Source: Candidatus Falkowiibacteriota bacterium
GTDB lineage: Bacteria > Patescibacteriota > Patescibacteriia > CAIXNZ01
Reading direction: 5' to 3'
NCBI GenBank assembly: GCA_903920975.1
Contig: CAIXNZ010000023.1
Span: forward strand, 1 to 52,105
DNA length: 52,105 nt
A program made the position numbers and the translations under genes. This document shows positions 38,501-48,300 of the stretch, in pieces. Every line of letters starts with the position of its first letter. The stretch's first letter is position 1. The notes below the pieces were generated by a model. That model made no database searches. It saw only the letters and a list, made by a program, of their open reading frames with translations, and was not told the DNA's origin.

Positions 38501-41500
38501 CGCTCTTTTAGATGGCGGTTTGATGATTGAAGATTGCACAAATGATAATTTTGATTTTGATAGAAATATTTGCGCAAGTAAGACAATAAGCGGTGATTTA
38601 CAGTTAAGCGGTGATTTGGAAACAGAGCTAGATAAAATTAATAAATTTTCTTTTTTTCCTGCAGAGAATTTCGTGCCCCAGCATTGGTATAGAGTAACGT
38701 TGGTTGCCAATTATGTAAAATCTAAGGATGGTGTACCTTTGGACGGCAATAATGACGGAGATGCCGGTGGAAATTACAGCTGGAATTTTAAAATAAAAGA
38801 TAGTACGGAGGAATGCAAACCAGAAAATATCGTGGTTAATCCCCAGGAAGTTACTCTGGAAAAGATTGATCAGACCAAAAATTATTACGCTTTTGCCCAG
38901 ACACAAATTTGCAATGTCTTAAACGGCAATCTTTATGATTGGTGGTGGTATAAAATGTATGATGGCGAGCGAGAAATTGATAAGTGCGCGACAGGCGACC
39001 TTTGCATTGCCACAATTTCCAGAAATGATATTATGCCGCCTCCCAATGGCAATAAGCTGAATGACCCGAATCAAATAGCGACGGCGAAAAAGCAGGGCCG
39101 CACCTTTGTTGGCGCTGAATTGCCAGCCTTTGATGTACGTGATCAAGATAACCTGCTGAACATTGATTTAAAGATTCCGGAAATAACTTCTATCTGGCCT
39201 GATAACGGCGATGTTAGGCCCGAAGTGGTCACTAGTGTAGCGATTCACGGTAAAAATTTTGGTAAGGTGCAAGGCACCAGTAAGGTATTTTTTGAAGACT
39301 CAGCTAAAAATAGAATAGAAGCTGAATTTGCAGATTGCGTTAATCCTTGGTCTGATACTGATATTATGGTTAAGGTACCGATTAATGTGGTAACCGGTAG
39401 CTATTTAGTGGTGCAAACTTATTATGGCGAGGGTAAAAGCACTGACACTTTTCAATTAAGCCAAAATATCTATCCCTTTTTATGCGCCCTGCAGCCAAAT
39501 TACGGCAAGGAAAACGCCAGTGTCAATGTCTCTGGCTGGAATTTTGGCGATTCCAATAAAACCATTTTTGGGGGCAAGGAATTTAATATCGGCAGCAATT
39601 TGTTTTTTGATAATACAGTTTTTGAAAATAATAAATTAAAAACTTGGACAAATAATCTTTTAACTTTTAATAATCCCATTAATGTATCGCCCAATCCCCA
39701 AATTCCAGTTCGAGTTAGTATTGATCCGCTTTCAGAGCCGTATGTTGATTTGCCGAAGCTTGGCATTTTTACATCAGGCGATGAATATGCAGATTTAAAC
39801 ACCAATAGCCAATATGATAAAGCGATTTATCCCGTAAAAGATAAGGTGGGAACTACGCGAAACGAACAATTATTATATAGCAATGAATTGACTTTTACAC
39901 TGGCGCCAGTGATTACTGCTTTATCGCCTAATAATGGTCCGATAAATCAATGGGTCACTATTTACGGATATAATTTTGGCAATAATGAGGGCGAAGTTTA
40001 TTTTGCTGATAAAAAAGCTACCTTAGCGCCTTGCCAGACAAAAACCTGGACTAATAATTTTATCATTGCCATTGTGCCGGCAGGCGCTAAAACAGGCGAT
40101 GTTTATATAAAAACGGAAATAGGCATTGAAAGTAATCGCCAACGTTTTACTGTAAATACTAAGCCATTGGGCGCGGGTTTATGTTCAATCACTCCGGCCC
40201 AGGGCAGTATTGGCGAAGTTGTTTATGCATTTGGTGATCGTTTTGAAGAACCGCCCAGCGGTGAAATACAACCGGCTGATAGCGATCTAATTTTTACTTC
40301 TAATATCAATGCGCCAATTAGCCTCTGGTCTAATCAGAACATAGTGGCTAAAATTCCTACCGGCTCAACCAGTGGCGATGTAATTGTTAATAAAAAAGTG
40401 ATTGTCGGCCAAGCCTGTGTTGGCTTTCATATTGCCGGTTTTTGTCCCAGCAATACTTATGAAAATGCTTACGAAATGGCGCCGAGCAATGCCGTGCCAT
40501 TCACTGTCTTGAAAGATATTTGTACCAGCGGCTATATAGCGCGCGTTGATAAGGGTTTGGCGCCTGGACGGCCCAATTGGAATGCCCGCGATAATGGTTT
40601 CCCAGTAGAAGTGACTGATAAAAACGGCCAAAGTTTGTCTGATCCCAATATTTATTTAAATATTGTGACCATAGATTCAGCATCTGCTGGCGCCTATTTG
40701 TTTACTGCGCCTCATTATTATATTTATTATTATGGTTCTTCCTGGGGAGCCTCTGTGCCTGATAGAAAAAATACAATTTATAAAATCGGCACTGGCTATA
40801 AGGACACGGAGTTGGGCAGATTGTATAAAAAATATGTTTATGATCAAAGTTTAAATACACCGACAACTAGTCCGATGGGGGTCAATTTTGCTACCCATTC
40901 TTGGTATGCTGAGTCTTCTTATTATATGTCACCTTTTACCTCTCTTATTTCAATTGCCGGAAATTTATACGCCACTTCGCCAACTAGATGGGTTACTGAT
41001 GATAATTGGTATATTCCAAAAATTGTTTTTCATGATGAAATAAGCAAGGGCGAGGATACTTATGCTTATGGCTTTGAATTTGTTAAAGTGCCCCAGCCCT
41101 TAATAATATCTAATAATGCTGATTTGGGTGGCGTCGGATATCTTATCAATTCGCCAAACTTTTTAATCACCTCCAACGGTAAAAATATTTTTGTGATAAG
41201 CTATGATCTGCCGGGCAGTCCAATTTCGGATTTAAAGGGTTATACGATTCAGGTCCTGGATGAAAATTGGAAAGAAGTGGAAAAATTTGAAGTTCCCAAT
41301 TTACCGCAAACCAGTTATGATTACATAAATTTTTCAAATATATATTATGCCACAGGTATTATACTTGGCGGAGCTATTGCTGATGAACAAAATATTTATT
41401 TAAGGAATCAGTCATGGAATTATCGTTTGTTACAGGTTATAAATTGGCAGCAGAAAAAATGGCTAACCACTTATTTAGATGACGCATATTTTGGCGGTAT

Positions 41501-44500
41501 TTCTGGCACTACCTTATTTTATCCGGGTCAATATGATTGGTTTAATAACAAATATTGGTTCGGGCCTTATGGCAAGCCAGATACGACTTTATTTAAAGAT
41601 CCGACAATTCCCAATAAAAAGTATAATTTGTTATATAGTTTTTCGGCTTGTGCTATCGGAGCGGGGGAGTCAAAAGATCCTAGAACCTGCATAACTGATG
41701 CGGACTGCATTGCCTGCGGTACTGGCTTAAGCCGCTGTGTCAAAGGTCTTTGCACGCCAGTGATAAATAACTTTACGCCTCCACAAGGGGCGATTGGCAC
41801 ATACACGACAATTACCGGCTGTTACTTTGGCTGCAGAGAGGGTGAAGTTTGGTTCACGGGCAAGAAAAATTCCAGTGATGTTTATGCTAATAATGAATCA
41901 ACTTTTTATCAATTTAATAATACTAATGACAGTTCTAGTAATAAATATGATCTGGTATTAAAAGAAACTGCCGTGGTTGAAGGCGGGGTCTTAAAATTGG
42001 ATGGCAATAGCTATGCTATGACAACTAGAAATGTTGACCTTAATGCCAGGGGCGATGAAATGGATAGCGGCCTGACAATGTCTGCCTGGATTAATATTCC
42101 GGTAGGCACACCCTCTGGTACTTATGAAATAGTTACTCAAGGCGGGGGTAACTGGAATCCTTATAATTATTGGGGCGTTTATGTCAATGGAAGTTGGGGG
42201 CTGACATTCTATTCGTCTTTAGGAAATCAACCATTTAATAATAAGTTAATTGAATTAGGACAATGGACTCATGTGGCTGTTAGTGCCTGGTATAGTAAAA
42301 AAGACGATACTACTTATTTTAAATTCTATATTAATGGCGTGGAAAAATGGTCTTCTGCCAAGCCAGGCAATTTAATTCCGACAACAAGAAATAATATACC
42401 CCTCATGATCGGAGCAATACAATGGTCTGCTCCATCCCTGACCTATAAACCGGAACATCGATTTTCGGGCGAAGTGGATGAGGTGCGCGTTTATAACAGC
42501 GCTTTGGTTTTTGATGAAATAAAAAGAATCTATGATTTTGGTTACGAGAATGACAATATTAGAAATACCGAAGGTTATAATAAAAAAGGTATAAAAATAA
42601 GCAAACCAGAATGTAAAGATCTTTGGAAATGTTCTGGCTCTTACGATGGCACCACCTTTGATCAAGTTACAATCGAGCTCCCGGCCAGAGCGACAACTAG
42701 CAGTGCAGATGATGCCATTACAGGCCCGATTGAGATTGTTTCGGCTGAAAAACTTATGGATAATACGGAACATTTGCCGCTGGGAACTCCGCCTCAGGAT
42801 AAAAATTTTATCGTCAATGATATTTTACCGCCTGGCCTTGCCTGTTTGCTACCAGATAATGGTGAAAAACTCACTAAAGTAAGAGCTGTGGGCGATTATT
42901 TTGGCGACACTGCCGGTACTAATGATTTTATTAATTTTAAACAAGATGATAAAGCAGAGGGACTCAAAATCAGTTCTTTTATCACCAGTGCCGAGCGCTC
43001 TGATTGTCCTGCTTCAGGCTGGTCAATGGGCAGTATTTGTTTTGCCGTGCCTAATGAGATAGAGGATATAAAAGATAACTGGGTATCGGTTATTAAAAAC
43101 GCTGTTTTCGGCAATGAATTAAGCTGGACTTATAACATGGGCCTATGCGGTAATGGCGTGATTAATAAACCTTCAGAAAATTGTGACGGGGTTGTTCCTC
43201 CGCCGATAATTACGGATGATGAAAGAATTGATATCTGCAAGAAATTATTCAGCACTGATTATCCCCTTGAACAGATTATCAGTTGCACAGTACAATGTGC
43301 TGCCTGCGATTTGAAATTTTGCGTTGGCAATGACTGCAGATCTACCAAAGAACTTTGCGGTAATCAAACAATAGAATTTTATAAGGATATCCATGAAGAA
43401 GATTGCGATGGTACTAATTTAAACAATAAAAGCTGTGAAAAATTAGGATACGGACCAGGCGATTTGGCCTGTTATGCGCCAGCAGCAACCAATCAGTGTA
43501 AATTTGATTATTCTGACTGCAAATATGGTGCGCCAAAAGTTCAGTCAACAGTACCGGCTAATGGCGGTCCATTTTGCAGAAACGGCATTATTGATATTTA
43601 TTTTGACAGCCAGATTGATTTAACAACCATCACAAAAAGTAATTTTGTCATTGGAACCTGCACTCCAACGCTTAGTGGGTTAGCTTATAAATCAGAGGAA
43701 AAAGGAATTTTTGCTTATTTGAAAAATATTGCCAAAAAACTTTTAGGCTTTAGCACCCCGGCTTCTGCCGAGGAAGTAAATGTGGGCGGTAGCACATGTG
43801 ATATGTTTGCTAGCACAGATTATTTTTTAAGGACAACCAACCTCTATGGTCGAACGCAAGTTTCCATTATTTCCAAGGGCACAAAAAAATTATTAGATCC
43901 GGCCACAGTATATACCGTAGGAATTATTAGCGGCGCTAATGGCGTGAAAAATTTAAATGGCGTTCCATTAGACATAAGTAATTCGCCCATAGCAAATATC
44001 GGCGAGGCCTATGCTTTTGAATTTAAAACCATGGGCACATCAGCTGATTCGCAAAGCGGCATCTGCAGTGTCAAGTCCATTAAATTTAATGTTTATCGCC
44101 AATCTTTTAATATAAATGACACGACATGCAGTGCTGATGGTTCATGCGGAGTAGATCCTTGTCTTGACGGTACATGTTCGAGCAGGATAGCCGAGGTCAG
44201 AAATAATGATTTATTTATTTGCGCAGGCAAAGATGATTGCGAACTGGATATTGATTTTGATCAGGATAATCAAACTGGCGGCAACCAGCATATTTATCAA
44301 GCCATTGCGCAGTACTTGGGCGGAATGACTTTGAAAGCGACATATACCTGGTCAAAAACAGATAAATTAGATCCGAAAAAAGTTTTATCTTTATATAATA
44401 ATCAGACCTATGATAATGGCGAGACCGATGGGAATACTATTGAACCGCCAGATCCCTACAAAGTAAGAAATAGCAATGGCATCGTCTATGTCACGGCGGC

Positions 44501-45353
44501 TGCGGTCAAAGAATCAATTGCTAAATTATCTGTTCAGGCTCAGGCCGAGGGTACGGTCAGCAGCCCGGCCCAAGCCCCTTTTACTGTCTATACATTGTTG
44601 TGTGAAAATCCCTGGCCGTCATTCAATGAAAAATTTCCGGTTTCTTCAATTATCAATGCTTATAATTATCAGACCTATTATTGCCGTGACGCCGGACCGC
44701 CCGGACCTGACGGTGATTTGCCGGCAGCCAAATACTTAAGCCCACAGGGCCAGAATATTTTAGCTAATACTGATTTTGAGAACGGCAATCTGGGCAGTTG
44801 GCTAGCCTTAGACGGGCTGACAACATTTGATTTACAACCTGTTTATGGAGATATAACTAATATCAGAGATGGTGCGCCCAGTAATTTGCAGGGCAGTTGG
44901 TGGTTAAATACCCAAGAAAATTTTCATAATTATCCCTGGCAGAATGTTAAGGATCCGGGACAAGGCTTATCATCATTAGGTGTTTTATCTTCCCAGGCCT
45001 TTATAATAGAGGGCGATCAAATTAAATTTAGAATCGGTGGTAGTAATAATGCCTGGGATCCTCTTGGCGGAGAATCCGGGGGATTAGCGTCAGCACCTAG
45101 CGGTGTTACTGCCGTGACTCTAGAAATAAAAGATCCTAAAGACCCAGATATTAATAAGCAGGATAAATTTTACGTTAAATATCAAGCAACTGGCGCTAAC
45201 AGCCCGACAATGACAGAGAAGACCTTTGATGTTAGCGGCGATGTTGGTAAAATTGGTATTATAAGAATTTATGACAATAATGCTGGCGGTTATATTGCCT
45301 TTGATGATTTAAAACAGTGGAAAGCCGGTAAAAGAATAGATATCAAATATTAA
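35511..45353 (+). CDS. Giant adhesin-like surface protein with pilin-like N-terminus
   Basis: 3280 aa from ATG 35511; a GTG start at 35490 would overlap the previous gene. Signal peptide (IITPIIILAVFLFAS) and VirB2-like module (DVGINYAAGAGL, two helices around GMPEKIDKAKKIL) to about residue 115. Then: Cys-rich segment (about 390-490); IPT/TIG domains starting near 494, 698, 810, 1225, 1325, 1468, 1557 and 2085, each with a P-x-G...G-x-N/x-FG pattern; a Big_5-like domain near 985; an unrecognised aromatic region (about 1670-2065); LamG-like fold (about 2130-2345); another IPT near 2442; CGNG...CD disulfide repeats (about 2544-2670); a Big_5-like domain (about 2675-2850); a C-terminal carbohydrate-binding-like domain (about 3080-3280). 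Probably a long surface fibre or adhesin. Function inferred from domains only. Confidence 0.85.
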   Translation: MLKNWQKILIITPIIILAVFLFASQINAQTLDVGINYAAGAGLPTTDIRVTIANIIRVMLGLLGVVAVGLIIYGGVIFMTAQGMPEKIDKAKKILIGATIGLVIVLSAFAIASFILNQILQQGGPGPGPTCNNNGTCEAGETHASCPNDCPEIPTCTGPSCYTPPPGLCDDPNPSDGLPWLCLDPNQSIRGQAITVYAGKIDTATTGKIYFQAKEGNPDTNAKYEVEILKCKDTDPAWFVRRDSVLSKAVIKVPESLILTDNKYKLVVENAADENGNITSTANKSWGGFGGSGKDIFTLTSETSSTDPILICLLKDSPTDGEEIYRAKTGDTRYLLGNRFPANTTDNSVTYDNVNSELKGASEPRPGIIALENLVPQALSGYIQLTTSGKKSNRLYNTIYCDTNNECVSGCCAANTCKTARYCASGEGEGCKTTCADSGCQPDLYCDNTCKCRSIGEDASCSSSTTSCVPKVDFCGQDLYCSTSRECKCQYNPIITKIDPSDGAVGNYVTVIGQGFGNVKGTGEIYFSHLTGTTKDFIAAKVPAGCGADNTWTDKWAIVEIPEGAITGPVKIINSDNKEYIYATGFSVNDTVRPALCNVTTAADCATEPPTDDLNKYRKGEFSTPVLLCGKNFGATKTTVSKAVIGGTDFGGTAWLWADALISNLTIPNLQPATLPVQVKVGQVNSNPYNFIVLSTAKAPKIDNLDPNFGPTGQYITIMGSNFGTTNGTVKFYKDTTGAWITADTNFGQKCTTFGYWHDSYIVVKVPGGLDIGAEKSKIQVTTSKGASSNSVNFSPCNANTTTCALKPGICAIAPSQAPTGYNPINIYGENFGDFGVNSQINFSDKKRVTEPGDLTTYWAKTQVSGITVPNGAITGPVQLTDVNGIVSNRYPFEVTDCRNELKTYCSKFDTDNPKKTFICCQKDGICKTEAECKGPTAAQCSYNYSFMTGKYFGPPRVVERILCDTNTQSPSPWRESKNNCINAGITVAFNQEMDLSALLDGGLMIEDCTNDNFDFDRNICASKTISGDLQLSGDLETELDKINKFSFFPAENFVPQHWYRVTLVANYVKSKDGVPLDGNNDGDAGGNYSWNFKIKDSTEECKPENIVVNPQEVTLEKIDQTKNYYAFAQTQICNVLNGNLYDWWWYKMYDGEREIDKCATGDLCIATISRNDIMPPPNGNKLNDPNQIATAKKQGRTFVGAELPAFDVRDQDNLLNIDLKIPEITSIWPDNGDVRPEVVTSVAIHGKNFGKVQGTSKVFFEDSAKNRIEAEFADCVNPWSDTDIMVKVPINVVTGSYLVVQTYYGEGKSTDTFQLSQNIYPFLCALQPNYGKENASVNVSGWNFGDSNKTIFGGKEFNIGSNLFFDNTVFENNKLKTWTNNLLTFNNPINVSPNPQIPVRVSIDPLSEPYVDLPKLGIFTSGDEYADLNTNSQYDKAIYPVKDKVGTTRNEQLLYSNELTFTLAPVITALSPNNGPINQWVTIYGYNFGNNEGEVYFADKKATLAPCQTKTWTNNFIIAIVPAGAKTGDVYIKTEIGIESNRQRFTVNTKPLGAGLCSITPAQGSIGEVVYAFGDRFEEPPSGEIQPADSDLIFTSNINAPISLWSNQNIVAKIPTGSTSGDVIVNKKVIVGQACVGFHIAGFCPSNTYENAYEMAPSNAVPFTVLKDICTSGYIARVDKGLAPGRPNWNARDNGFPVEVTDKNGQSLSDPNIYLNIVTIDSASAGAYLFTAPHYYIYYYGSSWGASVPDRKNTIYKIGTGYKDTELGRLYKKYVYDQSLNTPTTSPMGVNFATHSWYAESSYYMSPFTSLISIAGNLYATSPTRWVTDDNWYIPKIVFHDEISKGEDTYAYGFEFVKVPQPLIISNNADLGGVGYLINSPNFLITSNGKNIFVISYDLPGSPISDLKGYTIQVLDENWKEVEKFEVPNLPQTSYDYINFSNIYYATGIILGGAIADEQNIYLRNQSWNYRLLQVINWQQKKWLTTYLDDAYFGGISGTTLFYPGQYDWFNNKYWFGPYGKPDTTLFKDPTIPNKKYNLLYSFSACAIGAGESKDPRTCITDADCIACGTGLSRCVKGLCTPVINNFTPPQGAIGTYTTITGCYFGCREGEVWFTGKKNSSDVYANNESTFYQFNNTNDSSSNKYDLVLKETAVVEGGVLKLDGNSYAMTTRNVDLNARGDEMDSGLTMSAWINIPVGTPSGTYEIVTQGGGNWNPYNYWGVYVNGSWGLTFYSSLGNQPFNNKLIELGQWTHVAVSAWYSKKDDTTYFKFYINGVEKWSSAKPGNLIPTTRNNIPLMIGAIQWSAPSLTYKPEHRFSGEVDEVRVYNSALVFDEIKRIYDFGYENDNIRNTEGYNKKGIKISKPECKDLWKCSGSYDGTTFDQVTIELPARATTSSADDAITGPIEIVSAEKLMDNTEHLPLGTPPQDKNFIVNDILPPGLACLLPDNGEKLTKVRAVGDYFGDTAGTNDFINFKQDDKAEGLKISSFITSAERSDCPASGWSMGSICFAVPNEIEDIKDNWVSVIKNAVFGNELSWTYNMGLCGNGVINKPSENCDGVVPPPIITDDERIDICKKLFSTDYPLEQIISCTVQCAACDLKFCVGNDCRSTKELCGNQTIEFYKDIHEEDCDGTNLNNKSCEKLGYGPGDLACYAPAATNQCKFDYSDCKYGAPKVQSTVPANGGPFCRNGIIDIYFDSQIDLTTITKSNFVIGTCTPTLSGLAYKSEEKGIFAYLKNIAKKLLGFSTPASAEEVNVGGSTCDMFASTDYFLRTTNLYGRTQVSIISKGTKKLLDPATVYTVGIISGANGVKNLNGVPLDISNSPIANIGEAYAFEFKTMGTSADSQSGICSVKSIKFNVYRQSFNINDTTCSADGSCGVDPCLDGTCSSRIAEVRNNDLFICAGKDDCELDIDFDQDNQTGGNQHIYQAIAQYLGGMTLKATYTWSKTDKLDPKKVLSLYNNQTYDNGETDGNTIEPPDPYKVRNSNGIVYVTAAAVKESIAKLSVQAQAEGTVSSPAQAPFTVYTLLCENPWPSFNEKFPVSSIINAYNYQTYYCRDAGPPGPDGDLPAAKYLSPQGQNILANTDFENGNLGSWLALDGLTTFDLQPVYGDITNIRDGAPSNLQGSWWLNTQENFHNYPWQNVKDPGQGLSSLGVLSSQAFIIEGDQIKFRIGGSNNAWDPLGGESGGLASAPSGVTAVTLEIKDPKDPDINKQDKFYVKYQATGANSPTMTEKTFDVSGDVGKIGIIRIYDNNAGGYIAFDDLKQWKAGKRIDIKY

Positions 45354-45364
45354 AATAGAAATTT

Positions 45365-48300
45365 ATGAATCATACGGAAAAGAAAAATAAATACTTGCTA
45401 CTAATTTTTGCTTTATTTTTATTATTGCCAGCCAGTGCTTTGTGCCAAACCAATACCAATCAAGCACCGTCAGTGGGAACAGTTGAAAATCTTTCCACCT
45501 TAAAGCAGTACTGGTTTCCGATTGCTTCATATGAAGAAGTCGGCACACCCATTAGCCGCCCAGGCGCTGAATGCGAAAGTGTTGTTACTTTTGCAACTGA
45601 CGATACTCCGCTTAGTTGTGCTGCTCTGCCTTCTACCAATGCCCCAATTGTCAAACTTTCCAATGGGGGAGCTTTAACATCTGGTACAGCAAAATTGAGC
45701 TATGCATTCACAGTCCCCGCCGCAGGCAGTTATGACTTTAAAATAAAAGTCTCCAATGATGCGGATAATTTTTCCAAATTAAGCCGTGAACAAATAGATT
45801 ACATTCTGGCCAATGACGCCAATCACGATAATGTTTCTTATCAAATTGATTCTGCCAATGGTAATCTGACTGTTATGGAATATAGCGATTATGCCGGCAG
45901 TCTGGCCAGCAACGCCAAATATAATACTTTTCGCAGTATGATATTTAGTGTTTATATTGATGGCGAAGATGTTCAGCACAGAAAGGGCTTTATTGTGGTT
46001 AAAAATACTGACCCCAGCCAGCTTCAGGAAAGCTCAGTGGCCTTAGGTTCTTTAGAGACGGGTCAGCACACTGTTTATTTGCATTTTTTAAGTGATTATT
46101 ATTTTGAATATCAAAGTGGCGCTCTGCCTAGCGGCTTTAAAAATTTTGCCACTACTGATTTAAATAAGGGAAGATGTTTGGGGGGCGCTAAGGCCGGAGC
46201 AGAATGCTCTATTGATAATGATTGTCCTGAAAGTGCTTGTCAAAAAAGCTTGGACACCAATCCGGTAATTTATTCAGTGGCGATTAATACTGTTCAGCCC
46301 TCCCTAGACGTAATCGGCATATTAGTATTTCCTAATCCCAAATCATTGGATCCTTTGACCTGGTACAATGAAAATACCATAACTCCTTCAGCAGATGTTG
46401 AGCAAATTACAGTTGATGGCTATCGCGCTGTCAGGGATGATCACACTGTTTATGTTGATGCCGCCAATATTGATGCCAATGACTCTTTTTATACCAATAT
46501 TTATGTTATTGCTTACAATCTGGGGGCGCCGGCGCCAACCGTGGCTATTTTTAATCAAATGCTTGATAATTGGGTTTTTAACACAAATGTAATTGCTCTG
46601 GATCCATTAGTCGGAGAAACAGCCAAAGACAAATTGCGCCGTGATACCATTAGAAAATCAGATTTATATAATATTCAGCAATTATTAGAAAAATATAAGG
46701 CGGCAAATTCGGGTAAATATCCGGCTTTTGAAGCCGGCACTTATATCAAAGACCATACTATTTCTACTTGGCCTTCCTGGCAGGCAACGCTGGGCAATAA
46801 ATTGGGTTCTGGTTTGCCTGTTGACCCGTTAAACATAATGACAATAGATAATCGCGAACCTTATGATTGTAATAATCCAGTGGAAAAAGCCAACTGCCAG
46901 AGCATTTGTTCCAGAGATGAGGGAGGCAACCCACTAACCGGCTGTCCGAGCAATCAGCAATGCGTTGGCAATCAATATTGCAGTATGTGCGAGCCGGGCT
47001 ATGATGCTCAGACTTGCTGGGATAAAGTCGCGACCAAATTTGCCTTCCCTGATATTTTTTCCGGTTGTGATTTGCCGCGGACAAATATTTATAATGGAGC
47101 ACTCAAGCTCGGCGCCTCAACCTGCACATTAGGTAAGACAGATACTGTTCCGTCCAAGCCATACTCTTTTGACGGAGCATATGTTTATCAATATACGGCC
47201 AAGGATAATGGCACAACCTACCTATTGAATTATCGACTGGAATACAAGGCCCCTGTTTGTTCGGCTGACCAGTGCTCTTTTGAGGGCACTTGTTATCAGG
47301 CAGGCAGTTGTTTGTATAATCCGCTAAACGAAGTTACGCCCATATATCCTAATTACAAAAATACCCAGTGCTTTTTAGGTCGCTGGGATAATTCCTGCAA
47401 TAACGGCATTGTCCAGACAGAATGCGGCGAAGAGTGCGATCCTGGAGCGCCAACTGATACGCTTAGTTCGTATTGCGATGTGAAATTTGGTTCTCATGAC
47501 TGGTACAATGAGGCAAATATTAATGCTTCTTGTACTGATCAATGCGTTTATACGGCGCCAAGTGGTACGGTTGAAGCCTATACCAAAGATCCCACATTAT
47601 TAAATTGCGGCGGTTTTTGCGGTGATAAAATTTTACAGTCGGAATACAAAGAAAGTTGCGACCAGGGTCCCGGCGGCATTGTTCCTACGCCAGATCAGAT
47701 AGTCGGACGCATTAATGGCGTGGAAGTGAGGGGTGCGGGCGGCACCAGTCAAAGTCTGCAATATCGATGTTCAGCAACTTGCCAGCCAGATGGCGGGTTT
47801 TGCGGTGACGGCCTGTTGCAGTCTGAATTTGAACAATGCGATAAAGCCAATTATATTACGCCAACGCCACAAGAAACAACAGAAGCAGTTGAGGGTGCTA
47901 AGCCCCAGTATGCCTGCGGCAAAATAAGCTCGGGCAAGGATTGTCAATTTAGCGGCGGTTTTTGCGGCGACGGCACTGTTCAAGATAAATATGGCGAGGT
48001 CTGTGATGATAAAGTAGGCATAGCCTGTAGTATTGACTCGGACTGTCCTGCTAAAACCTGTTCCAATACTTGTGCCGGAGGGGATAATGCCGACAAACCC
48101 TGTGCTGGCAGTTCAGATTGTCCAAAAGGAAGCTGTACTCCTGCTAAGCGCGTTTGCACCAGCAAGAACTGTAATCAATATTGCAAAGGCACTTATTGCG
48201 GCAATGGTGTGGTTGAGAGCCCTAATTCCAAAGGCGTAAATGAGGTTTGTGATTGGGCATCTGATCCGCTTTGTTCGCAGGATTGCCAGCATATAAAGAT

